Assembly: GCF_024464595.1 (NCBI RefSeq)
Contig: NZ_JANHAW010000001.1
Span: forward strand, 781,083 to 845,082
DNA length: 64,000 nucleotides
Direction: 5' to 3'
DNA from: Halobellus litoreus
GTDB lineage: Archaea > Halobacteriota > Halobacteria > Halobacteriales > Haloferacaceae
Numbering within the stretch: position 1 is the stretch's first letter; each line of letters begins with the position of its first letter. The notes under the pieces are model-generated. The model was not told the origin of the DNA, did not search any database, and saw nothing but the letters and a program-made list of their open reading frames with translations. Shown one piece after another: positions 16,274-24,874 of this stretch. Made by a program: the position numbers and the translations under genes.

Positions 16274-17500
16274 CTATCGACCCAACTCGGCGTGCGCGCT
16301 GGAGAGGTGTCGCGAGGCGAGCGCCGACAGGAGCGACAGTTCGCCGGCGAGCGCGCCGACGGCGATGTACTCGGCGAGCGCGTCGGCGTTGGATCCGGCC
16401 GGATCGCCGCCGCCGCGGACGCCCAGGACGTCGAGTCCCTCCGCCTGCGTGGGGAGTTTGGTGCCGCCGCCGACGGTGCCGACTTCCAGCGACGCCAGCG
16501 AGACCGAGAGGTAGAGGTCATCTTCCCGCACTTCGGCGGTCGTGATCGCGTTCGCGCCCTCGACGACCTGCGCCTCGTCCTGCCCGGTCGCGAGGAACAT
16601 CGCGGCGACGACGTTCGCGACGTGGGCGTTGAAACCGAGACTGCCCGCTTTCGCCGACCCGACGAGGTTCTTCCGGGTGTTGAGCTCCGCGATGTCCTCG
16701 GGCGTCGTGTGCAACCGCTCTTCGACGACCTCGCGGGGAATCGTCACGTCCGCCGTGACGGAGCGGCCGCGCCCCTCGATGGCGTTGATCGCGGCGGGCT
16801 TTTTGTCCGTACAGAGGTTGCCAGAGAGCGCGACGAGGTCCGCCTCGGTCTCCTCCTCGACGACGTCGCAGGCGGCCTCTGTCGCGATAGTGGCCATATT
16901 CATCCCCATCGCGTCCTTCGTATCGTAGCGGAACCGGAGGTAGACGGAGTTGCCGACGACGTACGGGGTCACGTCCAGGAGTTCGCCGTGGCTCGTCGTC
17001 GACTCGGCCGCCTCGATCAGTCGGTCGGTGTTGTCGCGGACCCACGAGACGAGCGCTTCGGCCTCGATCACGTCCGCGACGCGGAACACGGGTGCGCGAG
17101 TCATCCCGGACTTGAGTACCCGCGCGTTCGCGCCGCCCGCGGCGGAGAGCGCCGAACAGCCGCGGTTGACGCTCGCCAGCAGCGCGCCCTCGGTCGTCGC
17201 CAGCGGGAGGTACGCGCCCTCGTCGCCGTCGCCGCCGTCCGCGGCGCCACCGTCGACGGGCACCGGCCCGGCGACGCCCATCGGCACCTGGACCGCCCCG
17301 AGCATGTTCTCGATGTTCGACTCCGCGCGCTCGGCCGGGAAGCCGTAGTCGCCGACGGCGGAAAGCGTCGCGCCGGTCTCCGATTCGACGAGCAGTCGAC
17401 GCGCCGCGGCGGCGACGTCGGCGTCGGCGTGATCGTCCAGTTCGTGAAGCCGGAGGTCGCCCTCGCGGACGCGCGCGGCGAGGTCGGCGGCGTCTGTCAT
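16274..17500 (-). CDS. hmgA: HMG-CoA reductase (class I)
   Basis: 408 residues. It reduces HMG-CoA to mevalonate with NADPH, the committed step of archaeal isoprenoid lipid synthesis. Catalytic and binding motifs: IENMLGAVQVPMGVAGP (Glu), KKPAAINAIEGRGR (Lys), DAMGMNMAT (NADP-binding), GQDEAQVVEG (Asp), and LEVGTVGGGT. The C-terminal LSSAHAELGR carries the general-acid His. It is of full length without the membrane domain of eukaryotic enzymes. This is the statin target in haloarchaea. The gene stands alone, convergent with the upstream membrane-protein gene. Confidence 0.96.
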   Translation of the reverse strand: MTDAADLAARVREGDLRLHELDDHADADVAAAARRLLVESETGATLSAVGDYGFPAERAESNIENMLGAVQVPMGVAGPVPVDGGAADGGDGDEGAYLPLATTEGALLASVNRGCSALSAAGGANARVLKSGMTRAPVFRVADVIEAEALVSWVRDNTDRLIEAAESTTSHGELLDVTPYVVGNSVYLRFRYDTKDAMGMNMATIATEAACDVVEEETEADLVALSGNLCTDKKPAAINAIEGRGRSVTADVTIPREVVEERLHTTPEDIAELNTRKNLVGSAKAGSLGFNAHVANVVAAMFLATGQDEAQVVEGANAITTAEVREDDLYLSVSLASLEVGTVGGGTKLPTQAEGLDVLGVRGGGDPAGSNADALAEYIAVGALAGELSLLSALASRHLSSAHAELGR

Positions 17501-17651
17501 ACCGCCCCATTTCCCGGGACGACCCTAACGGTTTCCGGTTTTCCCGACGCGGGCCGGATGGGGCGCGCCGAGGGTCGGTGTCGCAGCCCGGGGACGGAGG
17601 GCCCGCGCCCGGAAGGGAAACCTACTCGTCCCCCCGCGGGGAGCATCGACT

Positions 17652-18461
17652 ATGACCGCACCGTTCTTCGAGCGACTCGGCGACCGCATCGAACGGGTCG
17701 ACAGCGTCGTCTCCGTCGGTCTCGACGCCGACCGCTCGCGACTCCCCGAGCACCTCCTCGAAAAGGACCTCCCGCAGTGGGCGTTCAACCGCCGGATCAT
17801 CGACGCGACGCACGAACACGCCGCCTGCTACAAGCCGAACGCGGCGTTCTACGAGAGCGAGGAGGGGTGGCGGTCGCTCCGGGAGACCATCGCCTACGCC
17901 GACGGCAAGGACGTGCCCGTCCTCTTGGACGCCAAGCGCGCCGACATCGGCAACACCACCCGGCAGTACGCGAAGCTGCTCGACGACGTCGACGCGATCA
18001 CGGTCAACCCGTATATGGGCTGGGACTCCCTCCAGCCGTTTCTCGATCGATCCGAGAAGGGCGTCTTCGTGCTCTGTCGGACCTCGAACCCCGGCGGTGC
18101 CGACCTCCAGGACCTCGAACTGGAATCCGGCGAGACCGTCTACGAGCGGGTCGCCGCGCTCGCGGACCTCTGGAACGAACACGGCAACGTGGGCCTCGTC
18201 GTCGGCGCGACCGCGCCCGACGAACTCGAATCGATCCGCGAACAGGTGCCGGACCTCCCGTTCCTCGTCCCGGGCATCGGCGCGCAGGGCGGCGACGCCG
18301 AAGCCGCCGTCGAGAACGGACTGGCCCACGGAGTCGGCCTCGTCAACTCCTCCCGCGGGATCATCTTCGCCGGCGAGGATCAGGGCGAGGCGTTCGCGAA
18401 GGCCGCCGGCGACGCGGCGCGGCGACTGAAGCGGCGGCTGAACCAGTACCGCGACGCGTAG
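17652..18461 (+). CDS. pyrF: Orotidine 5'-phosphate decarboxylase
   Basis: 269 residues, TIM barrel. Converts OMP to UMP in pyrimidine synthesis. VGLDADRSRLP gives the first substrate Asp, YKPNAAFYE the Lys, and LLDAKRADIGNTTRQYA the catalytic DxKxxD set (Asp93, Lys95, Asp98). FLVPGIGAQGGD is the phosphate-binding loop, and SSRGIIFAG closes the site. The length and the DAKRADIGNT form correspond to the longer subfamily (group III-like), as in other haloarchaea. Start ATG 17652 lies between divergent hmgA and this gene. Confidence 0.94.
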   Translation: MTAPFFERLGDRIERVDSVVSVGLDADRSRLPEHLLEKDLPQWAFNRRIIDATHEHAACYKPNAAFYESEEGWRSLRETIAYADGKDVPVLLDAKRADIGNTTRQYAKLLDDVDAITVNPYMGWDSLQPFLDRSEKGVFVLCRTSNPGGADLQDLELESGETVYERVAALADLWNEHGNVGLVVGATAPDELESIREQVPDLPFLVPGIGAQGGDAEAAVENGLAHGVGLVNSSRGIIFAGEDQGEAFAKAAGDAARRLKRRLNQYRDA

Positions 18462-18503
18462 GTCGCTTCGTCGTCCCGGACCCGGTCGAGCCCGAACCGG
18501 CGG

Positions 18504-18698
18504 CTACCGGAACTCCGGCACCTCGCCCTCGGCGTCGCTCTCGGCGAAGACGTCCTCGCGCCCCTCGGGATCCGCACAGTGGACGCAGACGCCCTGCTCG
18601 GTTTCGAAGTGAACCGAGCAGACGGCCGCCCCGCAGCGGTGGCAGGCGTACTCGGCCTCGCGGCGCTCGCACACCTGACAGACACCCGTCACGCTCAT
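18504..18698 (-). CDS. Small zinc-finger protein (two CxxC-type knuckles)
   Basis: 64 residues starting MSVTGVCQVC. Cys pairs CQVCERR, CHRCGAAVCSVHF and CVHCAD could bind two zinc ions, with the H of VCSVHF resembling a HIT-zinc or B-box style arrangement. The C-terminus is acidic. ATG 18698 is preferred over a GTG two codons upstream. Small CPxCG-like zinc proteins are numerous in haloarchaea and several affect motility or stress. The role here is unknown. The gene converges with pyrF. Confidence 0.7.
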   Translation of the reverse strand: MSVTGVCQVCERREAEYACHRCGAAVCSVHFETEQGVCVHCADPEGREDVFAESDAEGEVPEFR

Positions 18699-18849
18699 AC
18701 TCACGTGTACGCGCGGCCGCCACTTCAGTCAGGGGGTCGTGTTGGTAATCAAGTCGCTCGCCCGATCGATCCGTTCCGGCGGGCGCGTCGCCCGAACGGC
18801 GGGCGATCGACGAGCAACGCTCTTTGCCCCGGCGCTCCCAACGACGCGT

Positions 18850-19095
18850 ATGAGCATCACGTTGTACGCGCTCGACGGGTGTCCGTACTGCGAGGCCGTC
18901 CACGACGCGCTCGAGGAACACGGTATCGACTACGAGACCGTCTGGGTCGACGGCTTGCACTCCGAGCGCGACGAGGTCAAGCGCGTGAGCGGCCAGCGCG
19001 CCGTGCCCGTGCTGGTCGACGACGAGCGCGGCGTCACGATGAACGAGAGCGAGAACATCCTGACGTACGTCGGGACGACGCTCGCGGCGCAATGA
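18850..19095 (+). CDS. Glutaredoxin-like protein
   Basis: 81 residues, thioredoxin fold. LYALDGCPYCEAVHDAL holds the CPYC redox site (Cys11, Cys14). RAVPVLVDD is the cis-Pro loop and MNESENILTYV the C-terminal glutathione or thiol-binding region. Haloarchaea use gamma-glutamylcysteine instead of glutathione, so the thiol partner is likely that. The stop overlaps the next start (ATGA), coupling it to the cobalamin adenosyltransferase. A TATA-like CTCTTTG precedes the ATG by about 30 bp. Confidence 0.85.
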   Translation: MSITLYALDGCPYCEAVHDALEEHGIDYETVWVDGLHSERDEVKRVSGQRAVPVLVDDERGVTMNESENILTYVGTTLAAQ

Positions 19096-19625
19096 AGATC
19101 TACACCGGCCGCGGCGACGAGGGGATGACGGACCTGCGGGACATGTCGCGGGTCTCGAAGACGAGCGCCCGGATCGAGGCCTACGGGACGGTCGACGAGG
19201 CGAACGCCCTCGTCGGGACCGCGCGTCCGACGGGGTACGACGACATCGACGAGACGCTCGAACGGATCCAGAACCACCTCCACATCGTGCAGGCGGACTT
19301 CGCGAATCCCGCTCCGGACGACGACGATCCGGTCGTGACCGAGGCTCACGTCGAGGAACTGGAGGACGCCATCGACGAGGCCGACGCGGAACTCGACCCG
19401 CTGACGTCGTTCATTCTTCCGGGCGGGAGCGAGGCGGGGGCGACGCTGCACCACGCGCGGGCGGTCGTCCGGCGGGCGGAACGCCGCGCGGTCGACCTCG
19501 CGGCCGACGAACCAGTTAATGCGGAAGCGATCCGGTATCTCAACCGGCTCTCCGACGCGCTGTTCGTCCTCGGGCGACTGGTGAACGCCCGCGACGGCGT
19601 CCCCGAGGAGTCGCCGTCGTACTGA
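19092..19625 (+). CDS. Cob(I)alamin adenosyltransferase, PduO type
   Basis: 177 residues, trimeric four-helix-bundle family. It transfers the 5'-deoxyadenosyl group of ATP to cob(I)alamin. MKIYTGRGDEGMTDL is the N-terminal ATP-binding loop. VDEANALVG, FILPGGSEAGATLHHARAVVRRAERR (the conserved Arg residues) and YLNRLSDALFVLGRL are family signatures. Translationally coupled to the glutaredoxin-like gene, which might help reduce the corrinoid or a thiol partner; that link is inferred from spacing only. Confidence 0.93.
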   Translation: MKIYTGRGDEGMTDLRDMSRVSKTSARIEAYGTVDEANALVGTARPTGYDDIDETLERIQNHLHIVQADFANPAPDDDDPVVTEAHVEELEDAIDEADAELDPLTSFILPGGSEAGATLHHARAVVRRAERRAVDLAADEPVNAEAIRYLNRLSDALFVLGRLVNARDGVPEESPSY

Positions 19626-19709
19626 CTGCTCGTCCGGTCGCATCGCCGGGCGGGACTGACGCGCCGAAGAAGAACGCTTAAGTCCGGCGACGGGGAATCA
19701 TCGGTGCGC

Positions 19710-19784
19710 GGGTCGGTGGTCTAGTCCGGTTATGACGGCTCCTTCACACGGAGCAGGCCGGCGGTTCGAATCCGCCCCGACCCA
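19710..19784 (+). tRNA. tRNA-Val (anticodon CAC)
   Basis: A 75-nt cloverleaf. The acceptor stem GGGTCGG (19710-19716) pairs with CCGACCC (19777-19783), with A as discriminator. The anticodon stem GCTCC/GGAGC encloses TTCACAC, giving anticodon CAC with U33 and A37. The T arm is GGCGG-TTCGAAT-CCGCC. CCA is not encoded. Its 3' end is repeated downstream, marking it as an integration target. Confidence 0.93.
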
Positions 19785-19785
19785 T
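19768..19785 (+). repeat. Candidate attL: 3' end of tRNA-Val
   Basis: The 18 bases GAATCCGCCCCGACCCAT at the tRNA 3' end recur exactly at 19909-19926. Their last 12 bases recur at 24875-24886. tRNA 3' ends are the standard crossover site of tyrosine integrases. Confidence 0.55.
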
Positions 19786-19901
19786 TTCTGACGAACCGAA
19801 ACGACGAACGGCAGTGAGGAGTCCGTTCGTCGAAGTGGACACGCGGATTCGAGCCAGGGAGGTCGCGCGCAGCGAACGAAGTGAGTGAGCACGTCCGACC
19901 G

Positions 19902-19926
19902 AGGTTCGGAATCCGCCCCGACCCAT
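19902..19926 (+). repeat. Second copy of the tRNA-Val 3' end
   Basis: AGGTTCGGAATCCGCC followed by CCGACCCAT repeats the T arm and acceptor of the tRNA with one inserted G. The T arm is thus broken and no second tRNA can fold. It lies 141 bp downstream of the original, as expected of a scar left by an integrated and deleted element. Confidence 0.6.
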
Positions 19927-20046
19927 ACGCGGTTCGTACGGTCTCTAATTCGCCGTACGTCTCCAGCACCGACTCGCCCGCAAAGCAAAGGTAGTGAACT
20001 CGAAACCTGGAATCAGTTTAACTGTTTGTAGGCCTACGGTAATCGT

Positions 20047-20817
20047 ATGAATGACGGCGATGCCTCGTCACTTGAGTCTTTCATTCAGAGGCATTCCTCG
20101 TCGGAGTTGTCGGGGCAGGTGATCAATTCGACGCAACCGGACCCGATCGAAAGAATGACCAAGCAACTGTTCGGGAGTATGTCGGTTGAGGTCTCGAAAG
20201 CCCGGCAGAGCAGCGAGGTCGAGGATATGTTCGTGCTGGTGGACGACGGGACAGTCATCGCGTCGACGCCTATGAGGAGGATCCGAGAGGCGTTGCTGAT
20301 GGTCAACACCGATCTGTACCGGACGGGACTCAATCCGCTTGAGGATGTTACCGTCCCTGAGATACTGAAGGAGTTGTCCGAGACGATATTCGAGCTTGCC
20401 GGCTATCCGGACTCGAATACGGAGAAGCTGGTCCTGACGTTGATGGCACGCTACATTGAAAAGCAGGCGTGGCATCACGAAACCGGCGTCATTCGCGCGT
20501 CCTTTCAGCGTCTATCGCGTCTGTACGACGAGAAGGGCACCCGGAGGGTATATGAGCGCCTCGGGGGACTGCCCGACCTCGATGTCCACGCATATGGCGC
20601 TCCCGATCGGGACCCACCGGAGGACTTCCCCGTAACCATTCACGGACTCCGAAATGACGAACTGCGTCAGAGTTGGTTCGTCGTTCACCGCACGAACGAC
20701 GGAGAGAGTGTCGGGATGCTCGCTCGGGAGCGGAGCCCCAACGAATGGGAGGGGTTTTGGACGTTCGATACCGACGAGACCGACGCGCTCAACGAGTACA
20801 TCAGGCGCTCGTTCTGA
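20047..20817 (+). CDS. DICT-like sensory domain protein
   Basis: 256 residues, soluble. The C-terminal half resembles the DICT sensory domain of haloarchaeal and bacterial signalling proteins: VYERLGGLPDLDVHAYGAPD, VTIHGLRNDELRQSWFVVHR, LARERSPNEWEGFWTFD and a final helix LNEYIRRSF. The N-terminal 130 residues are helical with a beta pair (DMFVLVDDGTVIASTPM). DICT proteins associate with light- or redox-linked regulators of the Bat type. No output domain is present, so it may pair with the HalOD1 and winged-helix proteins nearby. Codon use is less GC-rich than in flanking genes, consistent with transfer. Confidence 0.65.
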   Translation: MNDGDASSLESFIQRHSSSELSGQVINSTQPDPIERMTKQLFGSMSVEVSKARQSSEVEDMFVLVDDGTVIASTPMRRIREALLMVNTDLYRTGLNPLEDVTVPEILKELSETIFELAGYPDSNTEKLVLTLMARYIEKQAWHHETGVIRASFQRLSRLYDEKGTRRVYERLGGLPDLDVHAYGAPDRDPPEDFPVTIHGLRNDELRQSWFVVHRTNDGESVGMLARERSPNEWEGFWTFDTDETDALNEYIRRSF

Positions 20818-20961
20818 TAGCGTGGTGCTCGGCGTCAGGAATGAATCGATCGAGGCCTCGTCCGTCGTGCGCACGTCCTATTCGGCCGTGCGAAGCTTTC
20901 TATGAGACCCCTCGCTCCAGAATAGTCGAACCGGCGGCTGGGGTATCGACACGACTCGGTG

Positions 20962-21207
20962 CTACACTGATCGCTCAGAGCGATAAAATTCCCCATCGAC
21001 GAGCACCCGCGAGTCGTGACCGATCGTGATCTGGTGGTCCCCGTACTGAAACGTAAACCGCCACTCGTGTTCGTTCTTCATTCCGTCCAATTTGTTCAAC
21101 ACGTCGGGGTCGATGTAGTCGTGCAGCGGCTCGATTTGTCCCGGCGCTACCCCCTCCGCAGCGGCCACTGCTTTGACGACTTCGGTGAGGAGATCAGTTC
21201 GCGTCAT
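20962..21207 (-). CDS. HalOD1 output-domain protein
   Basis: 81 residues (MTRTDLLTEVVKAVAAAEG). It follows the HalOD1 pattern: an amphipathic helix, LHDYIDPDVLNKLD, then a beta hairpin WRFTFQYGDHQITIG and DSRVLVDG. HalOD1 is a small haloarchaeal domain usually found after receiver or sensor domains. Its partner and activity are not established. The start overlaps the stop of the upstream winged-helix gene (ATGA). Confidence 0.75.
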   Translation of the reverse strand: MTRTDLLTEVVKAVAAAEGVAPGQIEPLHDYIDPDVLNKLDGMKNEHEWRFTFQYGDHQITIGHDSRVLVDGEFYRSERSV

Positions 21208-21587
21208 CCCTCCACGCTCCCAATGACGACACATTCGTTCCGCAAGCGTTCCGGATATTCCCGGTCCGACTCGATCATTTCGCTCACGACGAATCCGGGT
21301 TCCTCGAAATGTGGGCCACGCCGGACACGGAACGGATCACTCTCCCAGCGGATGTATCCCGAATCAGCGAGCTTGGGGAGGTGATGATGTCGCAAGTGAA
21401 TGCACGGATCCTGGGAATCCATCGGTTGCATCGGTGAGTCCGCGGCATCGGGCAACGAGAGCCACTCGTCTTCGGGTGCCTTCAGTAGCGAAAAGATGAT
21501 CGTCCGACGTGGTTGGGCCGCCAGCGCTTCGTACAACTGGTCCCATCTTTCGGTGCACTCACCACTTCCGGTGGCGTCGGTAGCCAT
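21204..21587 (-). CDS. Winged-helix (DUF7344-like) regulator
   Basis: 127 residues. WDQLYEALAAQPRRTIIFSLL and HLRHHHLPKLADSGYIRWE fit the helix-turn-helix and wing of the haloarchaeal DUF7344/ArsR-like group, where HHxxLPKLxxxGxI is the recurring signature. It is translationally coupled to the HalOD1 gene, and the pair is common in haloarchaeal signalling. It may be regulated by its partner. Target genes unknown. Confidence 0.7.
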   Translation of the reverse strand: MATDATGSGECTERWDQLYEALAAQPRRTIIFSLLKAPEDEWLSLPDAADSPMQPMDSQDPCIHLRHHHLPKLADSGYIRWESDPFRVRRGPHFEEPGFVVSEMIESDREYPERLRNECVVIGSVEG

Positions 21588-21790
21588 AGGGGCACGTATG
21601 ATTTTGATGCGTAAATTATTGTGTCCCCACCCACGTCGGAGACGTTCACGAAACCCGACTCATCGCGACGTACGTCGGCTACTCCTGTCGATCCGTGCCT
21701 GCGGCTGTCATCGAGGTCCGACGTCGTCTGCTCGCGCTTCAGCCGAGGCCCTACCGCGAATCGCTCACTCCGGCGGATTCGCTGGAGGGC

Positions 21791-22021
21791 CTACCGCTCG
21801 TTGACGGTTACGGTCCCCGCTTCCACCACGACCTCGTACGTTAAATACCGAAACTCGATACGCGCGCCTTCCGTCTGTGCTAATCGCTCAACTGCGTCGA
21901 TGTCGACTGCCTCACTGAGGGGTGGCAAGTCAATCGCGTCTTCGCCTTCCACCTGTGCGACTTTCTGTACGATCTCGACCGCGAGTGACGTTGGTTCTCC
22001 AGTACCCAACGTAGATTCCAT
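21791..22021 (-). CDS. Second HalOD1 output-domain protein
   Basis: 76 residues (MESTLGTGEPTSLAVEIVQKVAQVEG). The helix, LPPLSEAVDIDAVERL and IEFRYLTYEVVVEAGTVTV give the HalOD1 order seen in the gene at 20962-21207, with limited identity, so it is a diverged paralogue. ATG 22021 is preferred over a TTG two codons earlier. The 203 bp between this gene and the winged-helix start hold no gene I can support. Confidence 0.7.
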   Translation of the reverse strand: MESTLGTGEPTSLAVEIVQKVAQVEGEDAIDLPPLSEAVDIDAVERLAQTEGARIEFRYLTYEVVVEAGTVTVNER

Positions 22022-22375
22022 AGGCAATTTCCGACAAAGGTTCTAATAATAGTGGGGAAACTCTTGTCAACTTATCTGGAGTTTACGGCGGAATAGACTC
22101 GAAATGATATAAATAAATTGGAATTTTGGAGAGTATCATAGACGGGTTCACACACCCAACAGGGACCACGCAGTAGAGGGTTTCTATCGAACAATCTACG
22201 GATCCAACGTTCGGCGACCGGGTGGTCCGAAGGACCCAGACGGCCGCCGGGTGACTCCCTTCGGTCGTCCCCCGAGCCTTTGCTCGCTACCGCTCGCCAA
22301 AACGCCGATTCGCTCGCCGATGGCGAGGCCAAGAGCCGGCCAGCGGGAGGCTCGTATGCTTTTGCCCCAGGTTTT

Positions 22376-22410
22376 GGCCAGCGCGAGACGGATTTATCGT
22401 CTCGCTGGCC
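22376..22410. other. Strong hairpin in noncoding DNA
   Basis: GGCCAGCG (22376-22383) plus AGACG (22386-22390) pair with CGTCT (22398-22402) and CGCTGGCC (22403-22410), leaving a 2-nt bulge and the loop GATTTAT: 13 base pairs in all. It lies in gene-free DNA and could be part of a structured RNA or a terminator. Confidence 0.4.
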
Positions 22411-22630
22411 GTACGGCGCGCTGGGCGCGTCGTAGACGAGGGCTGCCCCGGCAGCCCACGGCCCAAACGGTGGTTCGAAGCAACCGGTTTACGTGGAGCG
22501 AGAGTTGGTCGGCAGTCGAGCCACCGAGTCGGCTGACCTGGCGGGGGAAAGACGATACTCCGGTCCAGTCTGACCCCGCGCCGTCCGAACAAGACTGATC
22601 GACTCCGATTCCCGAGGTTCTCGGTGCACT

Positions 22631-22834
22631 GCAGTATCGACGTGTCTCTCGTCTTCCGATACGCGGATGTTCCTCGGCCTCTCGGGTGACCATCCGTCCC
22701 GGCCCAGAGACGTCGAACGCGAGCGTTCCATCGAATCGGACGCACGTCGAGCACTGTGGGCTTTTGCAGTAGTCGTACTCTGTGTCTCTGCTCGGCCCGA
22801 GAAGCGCGTTCAGTACTTCTACAGCGAGACGTTC
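22631..22834 (-). pseudogene. Fragment resembling a CopZ-type iron-sulfur/copper chaperone
   Basis: The minus-strand frame reads VEVLNALLGPSR, then YDYCKSPQCSTCVRFDG, then RRYCSAPR. This spacing recalls CopZ N-terminal [2Fe-2S]/zinc domains (xxALL..., YxFCPxPDCxVVYF..., CYC), with the central C-P-x-C present. No start, no N-terminal CxxC and no C-terminal end can be found, so it is at best a relic. Confidence 0.25.
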
Positions 22835-23106
22835 GCCATTTCGGCCTTCGAAAGCACAGTCTCTATCGAAATCCGCAGCCGGCGACGCGAACGGCCTGTC
22901 ACACAGAGCGTGTACGGTGGTGTATATTCCCGCCACACGGAGACGGGGCCATCGAACTCTTGTCACGGTATTTATTATACGAGGTCACGATCGCGAGGAC
23001 TTGCGTGCGCATTGGATATGCGAGTCGGCTACCGCCCCGATATGCACTACTCACTGACAAAATATTTTATGTCAGTTCTTCAGAGACATAGATCAGAGAT
23101 CGTTTG

Positions 23107-24021
23107 ATGGACGACCAGAGTCGGATTCCGCGACTGCCGGCCCGTCGGATCGTGGCTATCTATTTGCTCTTTGGCGTGGTTTGGATACTGGTCTCGGATC
23201 AGCTCGTCGCCATCGTCGCCAACCCTGATCCAGCCTCGACTCTCATTCAATCAGTCAAGGGTGGTGTATTCGTTCTTCTCTCTGGGAGTCTCGTGTACGT
23301 GCTCTTGCGGTACCGCGAGCGGCAACTGGTGGAAACGCGAAACAAGATGGAGACCAAGTCGCAGGAAAGTCAGGTGTTACAGCGGATTCTGAGACACAAT
23401 ATCCGGAACGACCTGAACATCATCTCCGGTAACCTCGAACTGGCGGACGAGTCGATTACGGATACAGAGGCCACGGAACGGTTGCGTACGGCCCAAGAAA
23501 CGGCGGCTGATTTGCTCGTAATGAGCGAGAAAGTGCGAACTCTGGAAGGGATCCAGTTGGACGAGACGGTCCCCGAACCGGTGGACGTGGTCCCACTCGT
23601 GAACAGTGCTATCGACCAGATCACGGAGGAGTATCCGTCTATTTCGATCGAGACGGACATTCCCGAGCGATGTATGGCTATGGCAGGTCCCTCTCTGAAA
23701 TATGCGTGTACCGAGGTGTTGGAGAATTCCGTAGAACATTACGATGAAGCCTTGGAGACGCTGGAAATAACCATCGTCGTTGACGAGAGCGAGGAGGTGC
23801 ACATCGAAATCCGGGATAACGGCCCCGGAATTCCCGAGGACGAACTCGACGCGTTGGAGCGCGGACAGGAAACGCCGTTGGCGCACGGGAGCGGGATCGG
23901 CCTCTGGTTGGTCAAGTGGGTCTGTGCCCAGTATCACGGGGCGTCATCGTTCGACGCTGAATCAGGCGTCGGTTCGACTGTCGTACTCGCTCTGGAACAA
24001 CCCAATTCGGTACGCGTGTGA
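23107..24021 (+). CDS. Membrane-bound sensor histidine kinase
   Basis: 304 residues from ATG 23107. Two hydrophobic helices (about 15-33 and 45-65) precede a cytoplasmic kinase. The dimerisation/H-box is LQRILRHNIRNDLNIISGNLEL with the phospho-acceptor His. The ATPase has the N box (EVLENSVEHYD), G1 (IRDNGPGIPEDE) and G2 (HGSGIGLWLVKW) boxes. There is almost no external loop and no PAS domain, so the input is probably membrane-borne or supplied by a partner. No response regulator is adjacent. Codon use is AT-rich for this genome, supporting island membership. Confidence 0.85.
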   Translation: MDDQSRIPRLPARRIVAIYLLFGVVWILVSDQLVAIVANPDPASTLIQSVKGGVFVLLSGSLVYVLLRYRERQLVETRNKMETKSQESQVLQRILRHNIRNDLNIISGNLELADESITDTEATERLRTAQETAADLLVMSEKVRTLEGIQLDETVPEPVDVVPLVNSAIDQITEEYPSISIETDIPERCMAMAGPSLKYACTEVLENSVEHYDEALETLEITIVVDESEEVHIEIRDNGPGIPEDELDALERGQETPLAHGSGIGLWLVKWVCAQYHGASSFDAESGVGSTVVLALEQPNSVRV

Positions 24022-24205
24022 ACAGCCCGATACGCAGGATTACTGTGTTGATACTCCCGATTCGAATGCGGACGAGATTCGGCGAGGACTGGTGAGGAGT
24101 GCGTTTCCGCCTCGTTCCGTTGTGACTCTACGGAGCGCGGCTGCGGAACCGTCCGATGATGTTTGGGGGTGAGAATAAAATGGCCGAAACGCGTAGTCAC
24201 AGGCG

Positions 24206-24655
24206 ATGGTTTCGGTCAGCGAGTCGATCTGGATCGATTCCCCAGTCGAACCCGTCTTCGAATACCTCGACGACCCGTACAACCACGCCGAAGTCACCCC
24301 GAGCGTGACGAACGTCCGGAACGTCGAAGGGCTCGACAACGGCGGCAAGCGGTTGGACTGCACGTACACGATGGCGGGGGTCGGCTTGAAGACGGAACTC
24401 GAACAGACGGTTCACGAACCGAACAGGCGGATGGTCTTCGATATGCGCAGCGGCATCGACGGTGAGCTGGAACTCCGGTTTGCGGATGTAAACGGCGGTA
24501 CCGAGGTGACGTACAGCGCCGAATACGACATCCCCGGCCGCGTTATGAGTAAGGTGGTCAAACCGTTCGCCGTCAAGTACAACGAACGAGAGCTCCGCGC
24601 CGCCTTGGAGAATCTGAAGCAGCGATTGGAACTCGAAGCCGAGAGCGAGACGTAA
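24206..24655 (+). CDS. SRPBCC (START-like) family protein
   Basis: 149 residues with the SRPBCC pattern: VSESIWIDSPVEPVFEYLDDPYNHAEVTPSV, then GLDNGGKRLDCTYTMAGVGL, a beta sheet, and a long C-terminal helix ENLKQRLELEA. The fold binds hydrophobic ligands; ligand unknown. A TATA-like AATAAAATGG lies about 30 bp before the ATG. It is the last gene before the candidate right end of the island. Confidence 0.8.
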   Translation: MVSVSESIWIDSPVEPVFEYLDDPYNHAEVTPSVTNVRNVEGLDNGGKRLDCTYTMAGVGLKTELEQTVHEPNRRMVFDMRSGIDGELELRFADVNGGTEVTYSAEYDIPGRVMSKVVKPFAVKYNERELRAALENLKQRLELEAESET

Positions 24656-24874
24656 CTGAGACGAGCGGTGTGATATGCTTCGATCGTCGTTTGCAGCGGA
24701 CTGAATCGGTCCCGGTGCCGTCTCAGTCTGCTGTCATAGGCTCTCACGAGTCTCGTCGAGAGAGCGTGGTATTGCCGAAATCCCGAGCGAAGAGACTGCA
24801 GAAGTAGCGTACTGCGTCCGCCCCCGACTTATACTGTTCCAGACGGCCGTGAGGGGGTCAAAGCCGTTCAGACG

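Larger units (their letters stand above)
22022..23106. other. About 1.1 kb without an intact gene
   Basis: Starts with a very AT-rich stretch (22030-22140), followed by GC-rich DNA with several short inverted repeats. Frames on either strand are Arg/Ser-rich shadows. One minus-strand stretch (22631-22834) recalls a CopZ-type protein. The DNA looks like decayed coding sequence inside the putative island. AT-rich sequence at 23045-23100 probably contains the promoter of the histidine kinase. Confidence 0.5.

Noticed and set aside
15866..18748. A 960-codon plus-strand open frame
   Set aside because: It runs antisense through hmgA and out of frame through pyrF, is Arg/Ser-rich and has no domain. 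High GC leaves such shadow frames open.
19902..19926. A second tRNA gene
   Set aside because: Only the T arm and acceptor 3' strand are present, and the T arm has an inserted G.
22251..22598. 115-codon plus-strand frame in the island
   Set aside because: Arg-rich and spanning the strong hairpin; no start signal and no domain.
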